From positions 1-6,731 of the forward strand of contig JASLJL010000338.1 of the NCBI GenBank assembly GCA_030152405.1: DNA of 6,731 nt, in the 5' to 3' direction. Source of the stretch: Gordonia sp. (in: high G+C Gram-positive bacteria). Lineage in GTDB: Bacteria > Actinomycetota > Actinomycetes > Mycobacteriales > Mycobacteriaceae. The first letter of the stretch is position 1. Each line of letters opens with the position of its first letter. The position numbers and the translations under genes are program-made. The notes under the pieces are model-generated. The model was given only the letters and a program-made list of their open reading frames with translations. It was not told the DNA's origin and did not search any database. Of the stretch, positions 5,580 to 6,731 are shown in pieces.

Positions 5580-6731
5580 ATGGGGACGGGAATCACATCG
5601 GACCGAGCTGCGGAGATCACCGGGGCACGCAACTGGCACGCCGTCGCCGCCGAACATCCCGAGTTCGCGGCGACGACGGCCGCCGGGCTGATGCGCGGTG
5701 ACGCCCTGGCCGACGCGGTCGTCGCCGAGTACGCGGACGCGCTCGGCACCGACCACGCGATGCCCTGGGGCGACGTCGTCGGAGCGCTCGACGATCCCGA
5801 TTCGGGACGGCCTCCCGCTCTCGCCGCATTCATCGAGCACGCGTCGACGCCTCCGTCGTGGTTCGATCCGGCTCTCGCCCAAGCCGGCGCCACCGCATGG
5901 TGGCGCTTCGGCTCCCTGCAGTCGTCGACGCTGTATCAATCGCTGATCTACGGCTACCAGGCGCGCGGCTTCACTCGACCGCTCATCGAGACCGGCCGTT
6001 TCACCGAGGGCACGTGGGATCGAGTGCAGAGCACTGCACGGTGGGTCGCGCTCGCGACCGCCCCCGGCCTCATGGATGTCGGCAGGCCCGGCTGGGTCCA
6101 GACGCTTCGCATCCGGCTCGTTCACGCCCTCGTGCGTCGCCATCTGGTCGAAGAGCGCGGGTGGGACGTCGAGCAGTGGGGAGTTCCGATCAATCAGACG
6201 TACAGCCGGTTGACGATCACCGCCGGCTTCCTCACGCTGCCACTCCGGATCGCCGACGACTTCGGTCTGCACTACTCCGGCGCCGAGCAGGAAGCGATCA
6301 CGCATCTGTGGCGATGGATCGGCTGGACGATGGGCGTCGACGACGATCTTCTCCCCAGCAGCTTCGCCGACGCCGAGCAGATCGACACGGTGGCGCGTGC
6401 GTTCCGCATGGAGCCCGACGCGCATGCGCGGGAACTGGTGTCGGCACTGCTCGCGGACGGTTACCGAACCGAGGTGCCGTTGCCACGGTTGATGAGGCCG
6501 GTCTCGGGAGCCGTCAACGGCGCTCTCCATGCGGCGACTCGACCGTTTCTGCGCACGTTGTTCGAGAGCGTGTCGACTCGGTGGGTGGAACCAGAGGTCG
6601 CGACCGCGATGGGACTGCGTTCCACGCCGCTGCACAACGTGGTCGTGCTCGCACGACCCCTCGTCCGATCCAGGGAAGCACTTCGCACGCTGGGTCTGTT
6701 CGGATCCGACGTCGAGGTCGCGTCGCGAGAG
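5580..6731 (+). CDS. DUF2236 / MpaB-type putative haem oxygenase, 3' end beyond the window
   Basis: From the ATG at 5580 the frame stays open to the last base of the window: 384 codons without a stop, so the end lies outside. The central region carries the DUF2236 pattern: RVQSTARWV (148-156), LRIRLVHALVRRHL (176-189), GWDVEQWGVPINQTYS (194-209), then LPLRIADDFGLHYSGAEQEA and HLWRWIGWTMGVDDDLLPSS (242-261). This is the family of fungal MpaB oxygenase and of latex clearing protein (Lcp), which bind haem b. H182 is the probable axial haem ligand, and R148 and T152 match conserved family positions. There is no signal peptide, Tat motif or membrane helix at the N-terminus, so the protein is probably cytoplasmic, unlike Lcp, which is exported. 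The substrate is unknown. Alternative starts (TTG 5544, ATG 5691) are less likely. It probably forms a regulatory pair with the TetR gene 64 bases upstream. Many mycolate-forming actinobacteria carry several such genes, largely uncharacterised. Confidence 0.88.
   Translation, partial: MGTGITSDRAAEITGARNWHAVAAEHPEFAATTAAGLMRGDALADAVVAEYADALGTDHAMPWGDVVGALDDPDSGRPPALAAFIEHASTPPSWFDPALAQAGATAWWRFGSLQSSTLYQSLIYGYQARGFTRPLIETGRFTEGTWDRVQSTARWVALATAPGLMDVGRPGWVQTLRIRLVHALVRRHLVEERGWDVEQWGVPINQTYSRLTITAGFLTLPLRIADDFGLHYSGAEQEAITHLWRWIGWTMGVDDDLLPSSFADAEQIDTVARAFRMEPDAHARELVSALLADGYRTEVPLPRLMRPVSGAVNGALHAATRPFLRTLFESVSTRWVEPEVATAMGLRSTPLHNVVVLARPLVRSREALRTLGLFGSDVEVASRE

Noticed and set aside
5556..6635. 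359-codon minus-strand frame opposite the DUF2236 gene
   Set aside because: It is antisense to a frame with clear DUF2236 motifs, and its His/Arg/Gly-rich product is typical of a mirror frame.
5580..6731. DUF2236 protein as a true rubber oxygenase (Lcp)
   Set aside because: It has no export signal and the positions corresponding to Lcp K167 and E148 appear to be Ser and Thr.

Overview
This window comes from a high-GC actinobacterium. The gene block, the GTG starts, the overlapping genes and the protein sequences point to the mycolate-producing Mycobacteriales (Gordonia, Williamsia, Rhodococcus or Mycobacterium relatives). Gordonia-like is my best guess, from protein resemblance alone and without any database search.

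Layout. At the left edge is the 3' part of a TetR-family regulator on the + strand (to 551). It converges on a five-gene minus-strand block, read from right to left: an LpqU-like lipoprotein lytic transglycosylase (4806 to 4057), enolase eno (3961 to 2684), an FtsB/DivIC-like septum protein (2664 to 2044), a DUF501 protein (2047 to 1517) and a Ppx/GppA-type exopolyphosphatase (1520 to 567). This is the order of lpqU-eno-Rv1024-Rv1025-Rv1026 in Mycobacterium tuberculosis, so it is a conserved housekeeping locus. It joins glycolysis (eno), division (FtsB-like), wall remodelling (LpqU-like) and polyphosphate/(p)ppGpp metabolism (Ppx). The last three genes overlap by 4 bases at each junction (GTGA), eno and ftsB are 22 bases apart, and lpqU and eno are separated by about 97 bases.

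Divergent from lpqU, on the + strand, is an accessory pair: a second TetR-family regulator (4922 to 5515) and, 64 bases later, a DUF2236 / MpaB-type putative haem oxygenase that runs off the right edge (5580 to beyond 6731). The AT-richer gap between them holds a TTGACG -35-like hexamer, two inverted repeats, and a weak -10 placed so that the mRNA would start at or next to the ATG. This suggests a leaderless transcript repressed by the adjacent TetR protein.

No RNA genes, insertion sequences, CRISPR arrays or attachment sites were seen. Most of the window is an ordinary conserved locus. The parts most worth a second look are the DUF2236 protein, which keeps a haem-site spacing like that of the latex clearing protein but seems to lack two of its catalytic residues, and the regulatory DNA in front of it and in front of lpqU.
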